A stretch of 64,000 bases of DNA, from NCBI GenBank assembly GCA_009837445.1, contig VXTM01000029.1:1-64000 (forward strand). Reading direction: 5' to 3'. Position numbers and translations under genes: made by a program. The DNA is from Acidimicrobiaceae bacterium. GTDB taxonomy: Bacteria; Actinomycetota; Acidimicrobiia; Acidimicrobiales; Aldehydirespiratoraceae. Each line of letters begins with the position of its first letter. Within the stretch, counting starts at the first letter, position 1. This document shows positions 50,826-58,874 of this stretch, in pieces. The notes beneath the pieces were generated by a model, which worked only from the letters and a program-made list of their open reading frames with translations, was not told the origin of the DNA and ran no database searches.

Positions 50826-52029
50826 ACACATCGGGGCGGGGGGCGTCGGGGCCCGAGGCAGGCACGGTGCCCCGGATGCGCAGCCAGCCCGCCACCACCA
50901 GCGTCAAGACGGTCAGGCCGACCGCGGCCCAGGTGGGACCGGGTCCGAAACTGTCATACAGCCAGGCCGCCGGAAGCGCCGCCGCGCCCGCTCCGGCCAC
51001 TTCGGCCGCGCCCATCAGACCCAGCGCGGCCGCCTGCCGCTGCTCCGGCACGGCCCGGGCCACCACCGCGTGGGCCGCGGTGAAGCCGTAGCCGTCACCG
51101 AAGCCCACCAGCACCATCGCCACCACGATCGGGACCACGCCGGGAATCACGCCGTAGGTCATCGTCAGGAAGCTCACCACCACAAGCCCGGCCATCGTCA
51201 CCCGCACCGGTCCCACCCGGTCGGCAAGACGCCCTGCTCGCCGCCCCACCAGCATTATCGGCAGAGCGACCACCGTGAAGGCGATCCCGGTCTCGGCCGC
51301 GCCGGCACCCCGGTCGGCGAACATCACCGGCAGCACCGCCTCCCAGGCGCCGATGACCATGAAGTAGCCGCCCACCATGATCAGCGCGCCCTGAAGGCGT
51401 CGCAAGGACAGCAGGTCGAACGACGTCGCCCGCCGGGAGGCATCGAGCAAGCCCCGGTCCGGCGGCAGGCGCACCGCAACCGGAATGAACAGCAGCATGG
51501 CCCCGGCGAACACCGCGAACGGCGTCCGGATCCCGCCGACCCCGACCAGCAGGGCCGTCAGCACCGGCCCGAAGATGAACCCGGTGGTCTCGGCCACCAC
51601 CATCCGCCCGAGGTTCTCCCCGGCCCGGGCCGGATCGTGAACCGATGCCGCCCGGCGCACACCCGGAAGGATGAGCCCTCCCCCGAATCCGAGAACAGCC
51701 CTGCTCAACACCCAGACAGCCAGACCCTCGGCGAACACCATCATCAGCATGGCCGCCGCGCTGAGACCGATCCCCGCGGTGGCCATCGTCCGGGCATGGC
51801 CCATGTCGGCCAGCCGGGCCAGTGCGACCTGCGACACGAAGGCCGCCACGAAACCGCTGGCCACCATCACGCCGATGCCGGTGCCGCTGAAGCCCAGTTG
51901 GTCGCGCAGCTCGCCGAGCACGGTGACGATCCCGCCGATGCCGCCTGCGGTGACCCCCATCAGCACCTGGAACGGCAGCAGGTCGTTACGGAATCGCCGG
52001 CGCGGGGCTGCGCCGGCCCGGTCGGTCAA
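50818..52029 (-). CDS. Major facilitator superfamily transporter
   Basis: 403 residues, about twelve hydrophobic helices. The MFS loop 2-3 signature is present as ALARLADMGHARTMATAGIG, and the equivalent in the second half as GRRAGRLADRVGPVRVTMAG. It is the last gene of the seven-gene minus-strand cluster starting at 56973, separated by 4 bases from the gene before it. Import of the cluster's substrate or export of a product would both fit. Confidence 0.87.
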   Translation of the reverse strand: MTDRAGAAPRRRFRNDLLPFQVLMGVTAGGIGGIVTVLGELRDQLGFSGTGIGVMVASGFVAAFVSQVALARLADMGHARTMATAGIGLSAAAMLMMVFAEGLAVWVLSRAVLGFGGGLILPGVRRAASVHDPARAGENLGRMVVAETTGFIFGPVLTALLVGVGGIRTPFAVFAGAMLLFIPVAVRLPPDRGLLDASRRATSFDLLSLRRLQGALIMVGGYFMVIGAWEAVLPVMFADRGAGAAETGIAFTVVALPIMLVGRRAGRLADRVGPVRVTMAGLVVVSFLTMTYGVIPGVVPIVVAMVLVGFGDGYGFTAAHAVVARAVPEQRQAAALGLMGAAEVAGAGAAALPAAWLYDSFGPGPTWAAVGLTVLTLVVAGWLRIRGTVPASGPDAPRPDVST

Positions 52030-52033
52030 GGAC

Positions 52034-52348
52034 TCAGACCTCTTTGAGCAGCAGGTCGCTGGTCTGGCCCGAGACGAACAGCTCGCTGCCCGCTTTGAGG
52101 ATCTCCCGGTATCCGTCCTCGGTACCGATCCGCTCCAGGAACTCGTCGAGGGTGCCCAGATCGGGCGCGTCGATCATCCAGTAGACCTTGCCGTAGGCGC
52201 CGTAGGCCTCCATCCACGACGTGACCGTCACCCGGTCGGGGTCGGCCGCAGCCATGTAGGCGGTGTACCGCTGGATCCACTCCCGCACCCGGGCCACGTC
52301 GCTGGAGTCGACCTGGGCCTTGCGAACCATCCTCACCATTGCCGTCAC
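52034..52348 (-). CDS. Small uncharacterised protein, possible dimeric alpha/beta-barrel fold
   Basis: 104 residues, no family recognised with certainty. VRMVRKAQVDSSDVARVREW then VTVTSWMEAYGAYGKVYWMI and LDEFLERIGTEDGYREILKA suggest a beta-alpha-beta-beta layout as in NIPSNAP or EthD-like small proteins that act as dimers. Its start overlaps the DUF1989 gene by 4 bases and it ends 4 bases before the MFS gene, so it is firmly part of the cluster. Confidence 0.6.
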   Translation of the reverse strand: MTAMVRMVRKAQVDSSDVARVREWIQRYTAYMAAADPDRVTVTSWMEAYGAYGKVYWMIDAPDLGTLDEFLERIGTEDGYREILKAGSELFVSGQTSDLLLKEV

Positions 52349-52983
52349 TTCCCTTCCCGAACTTGGAGGCCTATCCGCTTAGGTTCGCCGCCGTTGGACG
52401 CCGATGTCTCGCTGGGGCAGGCCGACACCGCGGCCAGCACGTCGATCTCGGCCCGCAGATCGATGTAGTCGCCGGCGGCGGCCGGCGACTCCCGGAACAC
52501 GAGCCGCTGCTCTTCCACCACGTCGGTGTACATGAACACGTTGAACACATCGGGGATCAGGTCGGGGTCCACGCCCCAGGGCCTGACCGCCTCCTCAAGG
52601 TTGCCCTGGCAGGTCCGGTGGCCCGATTCGATGCCGTCGCGGACGGCGTACACGCCGGCCGAGCAGCGTCCCCCGTTCCAGGCGAAGTGGACGCCGACCG
52701 GGTCGTCGATCACCGTCATCATCGGCCGCTCGTAGGGTGGCCGGGACCACAGAGTGGTGATCCTGCGCATCGTCCCGGTGCCGGCCAGCATGTTCAGCGC
52801 CACCGTCTGCCCGGCGTGGTAGCCCTCGCGCGGGTTGTCGAGGGCCAGGAACGTGGAGTCGGCCACCTGGGGCCCGTCCAGCGCGATGATCCGCAGCACC
52901 TGGCCGGCCCGGACCTCCACGGCCCGGCCTTCGCAGCGGGGCACGATCACCTCCTGGAGGATCACCCGGTCGGCAGGGGTCAT
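52345..52983 (-). CDS. DUF1989 (urea carboxylase-associated/aminomethyltransferase-like) protein
   Basis: 212 residues. ILQEVIVPRCEGRAVEVRAG, then IIALDGPQVADSTFLALDN, MRRITTLWSRPP and VFMYTDVVEEQRLVFRESPA match the DUF1989 family. Members are often beside urea carboxylase or glycine cleavage-type genes and one branch is linked to uracil or amide use; the reaction is not settled. Its start codon region is duplicated 38 bases upstream (see 52969-53022). It lies 71 bases after the Rieske alpha gene and is coupled to the small gene after it. Confidence 0.78.
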   Translation of the reverse strand: MTPADRVILQEVIVPRCEGRAVEVRAGQVLRIIALDGPQVADSTFLALDNPREGYHAGQTVALNMLAGTGTMRRITTLWSRPPYERPMMTVIDDPVGVHFAWNGGRCSAGVYAVRDGIESGHRTCQGNLEEAVRPWGVDPDLIPDVFNVFMYTDVVEEQRLVFRESPAAAGDYIDLRAEIDVLAAVSACPSETSASNGGEPKRIGLQVREGK

Positions 52984-53022
52984 GACGACGCCTCGCCTGT
53001 CACGCCGTCGGCAGGGGTCATG
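52969..53022 (-). repeat. 16-bp direct repeat duplicating the DUF1989 start region
   Basis: GTCGGCAGGGGTCATG occurs at 52969-52984 and again at 53007-53022, 38 bases apart. On the minus strand both copies read ATG ACC CCT GCC GAC. The upstream copy starts a 13-codon frame (MTPADGVTGEASS) whose stop overlaps the real ATG as ATGA. This looks like a small tandem duplication that made an upstream mini-frame. Confidence 0.65.
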
Positions 53023-53054
53023 CAGTCACTTCGAGGTTGCGCTGGCAAGCGTGA

Positions 53055-54386
53055 TCATGCGGCCACTTCGCAGGTGACCTCGCCCGCCGCGGCCGTCGTC
53101 AGCTTCACATCCGACGACATCAGCTCGAGCCAGGCCCGCAGGTAGCCCCGCATCGGCCCCTCATAGGTGACCGGCGCCCTGACCACGCCGTCGGCAGAGA
53201 CCTCCTCGGCATCGTGCCCGAGCCCCTTGCTCATGTCCACCCATTCCACCTCGGCGATGGCCAAGCCCTCCTGGCAACGCTCGAAGAGCTCCAGATCGTC
53301 AGGATTCCCGAGACTGGGGAAGTCCTCCGCAATCCGCATCCGCAGCACGTTCACCTCGTCGGGAGCGCCTTCCGCAGCCACCATCCAGGTGTGGAGCCGG
53401 GTCTCCGCCACGCTGACCGGGTCGACCGTTTCGAAGTGGTTGCCCTTGATGAGCAGGTTGGGGAAGATCGACAGGTTGATCATCGATCCCGGCGCCACCT
53501 CCAGCACGTCGGCGGCGTCATCGCCGCAGGCTTGCTCGATCTGCGCGGCGTACCACTCCCGCCCCGGCACCGGCCGCTGCGTCTCCCAGAACGACTGGTG
53601 CAGGCCGGGCCTCTGGTCCACGAACATGTGACCGTTGCCGAGGTCGGCTCCGTACATGCCGGTGTCGTCGGGACTGGCCTTGAACTGCGACAGTGACCGG
53701 GCGCCGCCGTGCTGGCGCTCGTTGAGGATCACGAAGCTCCGATGGGCGAAGGTGGGGTGCAGCCCGTCGCCGGCGTTGTCCCAGGCCAGCTTCCAGTTGC
53801 CCCGGTAGATCATGCGCTGGCAGTTGCGCACCGCTATTCGCCCCGACGGGGACCGGTCCACGAACCCGTCGATCAGCGGCCCGGCCGGGCCCAGCCACTC
53901 AGCGAGGCTGGGCGCATCGAGGTTGAGCGTGCCGAAGATCAGGCCCCGGTAGGTCCCGAGCCTCGGCACCTGAGCCAGGCCGTGGCCGGCCTTATGGAAG
54001 TCGGCCGGGTAGCCCTCGGGGTAGGGCACGTTGACCAGGTCGCCCCGGTTGGAGTAGGTCCAGCCGTGGTAGGAGCACTGGAAGCGCCGGGCCGAGCCGC
54101 ACTCGGCCTGGCACACGATCGAAGCCCGGTGAGCGCACCGGTTGAACAGTGCGTGCAGGCCGCCGTCGGAGTCGCGGGTGATGATCAGGGGACGCAGACC
54201 CATGCGCGACGCCAGGAAGTCGTTCGGATCGGGCACCTGGCTCTCGTGGGCCAGGTAGACCCAGGCCCCTCCGAACACCTTCGACATCTCGGCGTTGAAG
54301 ACATCTGCGTCGGTGTAGATGGAGCGATGGACCCGATCGGGCTGGACCAGTGCGTCGAGAGCGTTCATAGCGGCACCTTGCGGCAT
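53055..54386 (-). CDS. Rieske non-heme iron oxygenase alpha subunit (first of two)
   Basis: 443 residues (ATG 54368 is an alternative start). The Rieske 2Fe-2S site is FNRCAHRASIVCQAEC (Cys84, His86) and QCSYHGWTYSNRG (Cys104, His107). The mononuclear iron site is WDNAGDGLHPTFAHRSF, with bridging Asp and two His. Alpha subunits activate O2 for ring cis-dihydroxylation or demethylation. It is directly downstream of its likely beta subunit (14 bases). No ferredoxin or reductase gene is in the cluster, so electrons must come from elsewhere. Confidence 0.9.
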   Translation of the reverse strand: MPQGAAMNALDALVQPDRVHRSIYTDADVFNAEMSKVFGGAWVYLAHESQVPDPNDFLASRMGLRPLIITRDSDGGLHALFNRCAHRASIVCQAECGSARRFQCSYHGWTYSNRGDLVNVPYPEGYPADFHKAGHGLAQVPRLGTYRGLIFGTLNLDAPSLAEWLGPAGPLIDGFVDRSPSGRIAVRNCQRMIYRGNWKLAWDNAGDGLHPTFAHRSFVILNERQHGGARSLSQFKASPDDTGMYGADLGNGHMFVDQRPGLHQSFWETQRPVPGREWYAAQIEQACGDDAADVLEVAPGSMINLSIFPNLLIKGNHFETVDPVSVAETRLHTWMVAAEGAPDEVNVLRMRIAEDFPSLGNPDDLELFERCQEGLAIAEVEWVDMSKGLGHDAEEVSADGVVRAPVTYEGPMRGYLRAWLELMSSDVKLTTAAAGEVTCEVAA

Positions 54387-54400
54387 CTACCTTGCGGCAT

Positions 54401-54964
54401 CTATAGCACGAATGAGAACTTGCGGACGTCGCCGCGGCTGTCCACCAGCCGCACGATCTTGAACCTGATCGACCACTCGTCGCCCAGCGAGGCGAACACG
54501 TAGTCGTTGCGGCTGGCGAACGGGGTCAGCCGGTCCTTGCGATGCTCCCACACCACCGTCGAGCACCGGGCCAGCGTCTCGCCGCCGTCCAGCGGCCAGG
54601 CCTCGGTGTTGGACACGATCCGGCAGGTACGCGACGGCGGCTCCTGGGCGTGGGCCCACCCGGTCTCCAGCAGCCCGATGCGGTCCTCCATGCGGCGGCG
54701 GTCGTCGAGCAGGTAGGAGACCTGGCCCCGGGGGTCGCCGTCAGGGTCGAGCGGTACCCAGTAGACGCAGTCGTCGGTGAACCGTTCCAGCCAGTCGCGG
54801 TAGCAGCGGTCGTCCAGCAGGCGGGCCTCATGGTGGAGGGCCTGCTCGACGGCCGGGCGCAGTTCGGTGTGGCCCGGCCCCGGATCGGGCCGTCCCGCCG
54901 ACAGCAGGTCCACCAGCCGCTGGTACAGGCGATCGTCCACCGGTGACGCCGCCTGGGGGGCCAT
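54401..54964 (-). CDS. Aromatic-ring-hydroxylating dioxygenase beta subunit
   Basis: 187 residues. VEQALHHEARLLDDRCYRDW opens the small cone-shaped subunit fold, followed by LERFTDDCVYWVP, VSYLLDDRRRMEDRIGLLET and a C-terminal SRNDYVFASLGDEWSIRFKI. The beta subunit has a structural role in alpha3-beta3 oxygenases. Only one is present for two alpha genes. It lies 5 bases after the aldolase gene and 14 before the first alpha gene. Confidence 0.88.
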   Translation of the reverse strand: MAPQAASPVDDRLYQRLVDLLSAGRPDPGPGHTELRPAVEQALHHEARLLDDRCYRDWLERFTDDCVYWVPLDPDGDPRGQVSYLLDDRRRMEDRIGLLETGWAHAQEPPSRTCRIVSNTEAWPLDGGETLARCSTVVWEHRKDRLTPFASRNDYVFASLGDEWSIRFKIVRLVDSRGDVRKFSFVL

Positions 54965-54969
54965 CGGCC

Positions 54970-55767
54970 CTACTCCTCACCCTCTCCGGCGCCGTGGACG
55001 GCCTCCAGCAGCCGGCCGACCAGCGCGGCCGGGTCGTCGGAGCCCCATACGTTGCGGCCGAAGGCGACGCCGGCGCCGCCGGCCTCGACCACGCCGCGAG
55101 CCAGTGCGACCACCTTGTCCTCGTCGTCGACCTTCGGGCCGCCGAGGGCCACCACCGGCGCCGGGCACGCTTCGGCCACCGCTGCGAACTCCTCGGACGG
55201 GCCGGGGCACATGGTCTTGACGATGTCGGCGCCGAGCTCGACAGCCAGCCGGGCGCCGCGGCCCACGTTCTCGGCGGTCCAGGGCACCGTCCGGGGCCAG
55301 CCGCCGGGTATCGACTCGGCCATCACCGGCAGGCCAAGCAGCTCGCACTCGGCCGCGAGCCTGGCCAGGCGCTGCAGCGAGTGCTGCTCGTCGGGCGTGC
55401 CCGGGAACACCATGATCACCACCGCGTCAGCGCCGAGAACCATGGCCTGCTCAGCCGTATAGAGCAGCGACGTCGTGTCGGCGGCAGGCGGGTCGCCCAG
55501 ATCGGAGATCCCACCGTCGACCCGCAGCACCAGCCCCGCGCCGGCGAAGTCCTCGGGGCGGGCTCGGGCCAGCTGCCAGGTGGCCAGCACCGCGTCGGGC
55601 CCGCCCGACGCGATGGAGGCCGCCGCCGAGGGCGCGACGCCCATGCCCATGTAGGAGGGGTGGTCCATGGCCACGAACACGGCCCGGCCGTCGGCCCGGA
55701 AGATGTGCCGGAACCGGCGGCGCTTGCCGGCCGATACGGCCGAGAGCGGAGCACTCGTGCTGTTCAT
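54970..55767 (-). CDS. DhnA-type class I aldolase (FBP aldolase/LsrF family)
   Basis: 265 residues. RRFRHIFRADGRAVFVAMDH opens the barrel as in DhnA and LsrF. The Schiff-base lysine is likely in LAVELGADIVKTMCPGPSEE; VVALGGPKVDDEDKVVALAR and GGAGVAFGRNVWGSDDP form the phosphate or carboxylate end. Members cleave or join C-C bonds of sugar phosphates or act as thiolases (LsrF). Sitting between two Rieske oxygenase subunits, it may act on a ring-opened product; that is inference. Confidence 0.82.
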   Translation of the reverse strand: MNSTSAPLSAVSAGKRRRFRHIFRADGRAVFVAMDHPSYMGMGVAPSAAASIASGGPDAVLATWQLARARPEDFAGAGLVLRVDGGISDLGDPPAADTTSLLYTAEQAMVLGADAVVIMVFPGTPDEQHSLQRLARLAAECELLGLPVMAESIPGGWPRTVPWTAENVGRGARLAVELGADIVKTMCPGPSEEFAAVAEACPAPVVALGGPKVDDEDKVVALARGVVEAGGAGVAFGRNVWGSDDPAALVGRLLEAVHGAGEGEE

Positions 55768-55791
55768 GGGTCGATCGATCCGTCCTGTTCG

Positions 55792-56973
55792 CTAATCCGC
55801 TGGCAGCGGTGCGCTGAACTCGTCATCAGCCAGGGGCGTCGCCACATCGGCGCGCACCAGCTTCATCACGTGCGCGGCCCGGCCCTCCCAGGTGGAGGCC
55901 GGACCCACCCGGTAGAAGGGCGACCGCAGGTTGTTCATCAGCACGGTCACCATGTCGGTGTCCTCGCGGTTGGTGACGGCCAGGCGGTCCAACTCGAAGT
56001 CCTGCTCCTCGATCGACTTGCCGATCCCGTAGATGCGGCTGAACAGCCGGGTGCGGTCCGGCGCGATGGGATCGGCCCGCACCAGGATGAGCTGGGTGGG
56101 ATACGGCAGCGGTGTGAGGTTGGGGTAGATGTAGTCGGCGTAGTGGCCCAGGAGCTGCTCGGCGGTGAGGTCGGTGCGCCCTCCGGTGGCGTCCTCCTCG
56201 TCGGAATGGGGCTTGAAGCCGCTGCAGGTGCGACCCTCGAAGCGCACGATGGTGTCCATCTGCTTGCGCAGCTTGTTGAGCCGACGGTGGACGAAGCGGA
56301 CGTGGTAGTCGTCGTTGGAGTTCTCGGCGAAGGCCTTCCAGTTGATCGGGTAGGTCTGGTCGAGTTCCCGGTGGTACCGGGTGAAGGTGTCGAAGTTGTA
56401 GAGGTCGTAGCGCTGGGCCAGCGGGGCGATCCACTCCCGGAACGGGGGCGCCTTCCGTGACAGGCATCCGAACACGAGCTTGTCCCAGGCCAACTCGATG
56501 CGTATCTCCACCAAGCCGTAGTCGGAGGTGGGCATGCCGTCGGGGTACATGCGAGCCCGGTCGGGGATGCCGATGAGCTGGCCGTCGATGGCGTATGCCC
56601 AGTTGTGGTAGGGGCAGGTCATGGTCTTGCCGCAGTTGCCGGCCGGCTCGAACAGCAGCCCCGACGCCCGGTGGCGGCAGTTGTTGAGGAATCCCCGCAC
56701 CGAGCCGTCCTCCTGGCGGATCACCATCACCGGCTGGTAACCGATGGTGCCGGTGATGTAGTCGCCGGGCTCGGCCAGGTCCTCGGTGTCGCCCAGCCAC
56801 ACCCAGGACCGCCCGAACACCCGCACCATCTCCAGGTCGAACAGGTCTTGGTCGAACACCTCGTAGGGCTGCAGCATGGGGCTGTCGAGCGGGGCGTTCA
56901 CCAGGCCGGTGGTCTCGGCCACCCTGCGCTGCAGACGCTCCACCGCCGGCTCATGCTCCAGGTCCGCGATCAT
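55792..56973 (-). CDS. Rieske non-heme iron oxygenase alpha subunit (second)
   Basis: 393 residues. The Rieske site is NNCRHRASGLLFEPAG (Cys99, His101) and CPYHNWAYAIDGQ (Cys120, His123). The iron site is FAENSNDDYHVRFVHRR, with Asp and two His. It differs in its iron-site residues from the alpha subunit at 53055, so the two likely have different substrates or different partners. It heads the seven-gene minus-strand cluster. The promoter would lie in 56974-57057, which separates it from the divergent AT-rich island. Confidence 0.9.
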   Translation of the reverse strand: MIADLEHEPAVERLQRRVAETTGLVNAPLDSPMLQPYEVFDQDLFDLEMVRVFGRSWVWLGDTEDLAEPGDYITGTIGYQPVMVIRQEDGSVRGFLNNCRHRASGLLFEPAGNCGKTMTCPYHNWAYAIDGQLIGIPDRARMYPDGMPTSDYGLVEIRIELAWDKLVFGCLSRKAPPFREWIAPLAQRYDLYNFDTFTRYHRELDQTYPINWKAFAENSNDDYHVRFVHRRLNKLRKQMDTIVRFEGRTCSGFKPHSDEEDATGGRTDLTAEQLLGHYADYIYPNLTPLPYPTQLILVRADPIAPDRTRLFSRIYGIGKSIEEQDFELDRLAVTNREDTDMVTVLMNNLRSPFYRVGPASTWEGRAAHVMKLVRADVATPLADDEFSAPLPAD

Positions 56974-57057
56974 GCCGCGACCCTACCGGAGCACACAGAA
57001 CCCAGTCCAAACCCGCAGAGCAAGGTCGCCCGAAGTACGCTCCGCTAGCGTCAGCGT

Positions 57058-57753
57058 GTGACCTTGGACCAGCACACTACGACCACGAACGGCGTCGGCG
57101 TGCCGCTGGCTGAACGCAGGCTCACTCGCGCGCTCGACGCCGAAGCGACGCACGTTCTCCCCCCAGGCCCAGGCCGTTCACTGCTTCACCTTAGGGAGGT
57201 AGAACTAGGCACCGGGCGCCCAGACTCGATCCTGATTGTGCTCTCAATGGCAGGCCTCCAAGCGCGCCGTCATGCCCGTCTCCGGCTCCCTTCACTGGCC
57301 CACGCTCGTGTTCTTGACGCAATTCGCGTCGGTAAGTCAGCCGGATACTCTGCTAGCCACATCGCCCAACTCACCAGCGAGCTGCGTGAGTCTGACTGGA
57401 TCTGTGGTAATCGACGTGTTCGGAACGTCTCAAATCTGATTCACCGATCTCTTACGATTGAGGCCAAGATGGCCGACTGGCGAACTGGGATAGGCCAGCT
57501 CTCAAAGGCGCGGTGGGCCAGCCATGAGGCTGCCTTACTCATGCCGTACGAGACGCAGCACCGCGTTCCCCGACGGACACTTCGACACAATCGCCTTGGT
57601 CTGCTAGTCGTACAAGATGGTGAGGTGAGATATCGGATTCAACCTCGAAGTCTTGAACTCAGTTGGATGGCTGACATATGGCTTACAGAGCTTGCCATCA
57701 GATTCCTGGAGGCTCACGATGCTCAGAGGTCTTCATCAGCCACGAATCGTTGA
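57058..57753 (+). CDS. Unknown protein with wHTH-like and PD-(D/E)xK-like features
   Basis: 231 residues, GTG start. No family recognised. The middle (about 80-125) looks like a winged helix (AHARVLDAIRVGKSAGYSAS, IAQLTSELRESDW). The next part has SLTIEAKMADWRTGIGQLSK, an E-x-K motif followed by a Gln-bearing helix, as in restriction-like nucleases, then RLGLLVVQDGEVRYRI. An earlier Asp in PDSILIVLSM could complete the site. It is AT-rich compared with its neighbours. Its last 31 bases overlap the 3' end of the convergent gene at 57723, so the two transcripts overlap. Nuclease activity is only a suggestion. Confidence 0.6.
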   Translation: MTLDQHTTTTNGVGVPLAERRLTRALDAEATHVLPPGPGRSLLHLREVELGTGRPDSILIVLSMAGLQARRHARLRLPSLAHARVLDAIRVGKSAGYSASHIAQLTSELRESDWICGNRRVRNVSNLIHRSLTIEAKMADWRTGIGQLSKARWASHEAALLMPYETQHRVPRRTLRHNRLGLLVVQDGEVRYRIQPRSLELSWMADIWLTELAIRFLEAHDAQRSSSATNR

Positions 57754-58874
57754 ACAGCTTCAGTCAGAGCAAGGAGGCGGCGCCGATGCGCTGCGTCCAT
57801 ATATACGCCCGCACCAGTCAGATCGTCAATGAGCTCCACTGCACTATCTAGACGCTGCTGAACATCGACAACACGTTCAGACACATCCGCATCCTCGTCT
57901 AAGCTCTGGTGAAGCCGAGCCATCGCATCGAGGTGCTGATCCCAGGAATCCGCAATCCCCCAAGTGTCTTCACGGACGAGTCCACGTCTCTCATCACTAT
58001 CAGGAAAGACACGAGCCCCTTCACGGCTACGAGCTATGCCAATGGCTTCATCTGTCCGGCCTATAGCGCTCAGCAAGGACTGAACAAGAATACGAGGATT
58101 TGCCTGGCGTCCGCCACTCTGTGGTACCCATTTGCCTGTTGTCCACATCCGTAATGAATGATACCAGCCCGTAGCAGCACCTGTCGCCCCCACGGCAACC
58201 CCCAGCAACCCAGCAATATCTGAGTAACCCCAAAGAACATCATACTCGTTATATACAGACAATGTGTGAATGACTCTAAGTATATTCGCGAGGCGCTCCG
58301 GTTCCCATTGAAGTGGATACGTCCTTCCTGAGGTACCAACAATCAGATAGATCCCAGTTGCATCGAGCCTTGTGAGAGCATCCATGTACCGTTGAGTCTG
58401 CTCCCAATCCGAAAAGGCTGAATCTTCCGCGACCAGAGAAACATAAACGGGCCTATCAGCCTCGGAAATAGTAGCGCGTGCGTACTGCAGACTCAGTGGT
58501 GTCCAAACATCACCAAACGACACTTGATATGGAGTCGGAGCAATAATCTCTTCCATCGAGAGGTGTTGATTCGTCGCTACCACCTCGGACACATGATCAG
58601 CAATCTCACCAGGAGATACAAACCACGATATCTCACCAAAGTCTAGCCCATTCGATTCATGGCAGCGGGCCACTCCGCCAGAGATCGTATGCACATACAA
58701 CTGTGGATCGAGAAGAGACGACACACCTAAACCGTGTATCATTCGAGCAGTCGATGTTAATGTTGCGAGTTCTTCATCAGCTGGACTCAGTACGACCCCA
58801 CTAAGTAGTCCAGTACGGGCAACAGTCTCTATCTTGGAGGCCTTGCCAAAGCCGTGTTGGATCCAGAACGTCAT
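57723..58874 (-). CDS. Unknown protein with TIM-barrel-like pattern, coupled to a Ser/Thr kinase
   Basis: 383 residues from ATG 58874 (GTG 58880 is possible). No family recognised. Alternating strands and helices (TFWIQHGFGKASKIETVART, GVVLSPADEELATLTSTARM, RPVYVSLVAEDSAFSDWEQT, GIYLIVGTSGRTYPLQWEP, VLWGYSDIAGLLGVAVGATG) suggest a TIM barrel of about 270 residues, then a helical tail (VVDVQQRLDSAVELIDDL). The start overlaps the kinase stop (ATGA), with GAGGAG just upstream. Coupling suggests it is a kinase substrate or effector. It is AT-rich compared with the chromosome around it. Confidence 0.6.
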   Translation of the reverse strand: MTFWIQHGFGKASKIETVARTGLLSGVVLSPADEELATLTSTARMIHGLGVSSLLDPQLYVHTISGGVARCHESNGLDFGEISWFVSPGEIADHVSEVVATNQHLSMEEIIAPTPYQVSFGDVWTPLSLQYARATISEADRPVYVSLVAEDSAFSDWEQTQRYMDALTRLDATGIYLIVGTSGRTYPLQWEPERLANILRVIHTLSVYNEYDVLWGYSDIAGLLGVAVGATGAATGWYHSLRMWTTGKWVPQSGGRQANPRILVQSLLSAIGRTDEAIGIARSREGARVFPDSDERRGLVREDTWGIADSWDQHLDAMARLHQSLDEDADVSERVVDVQQRLDSAVELIDDLTGAGVYMDAAHRRRLLALTEAVQRFVADEDL

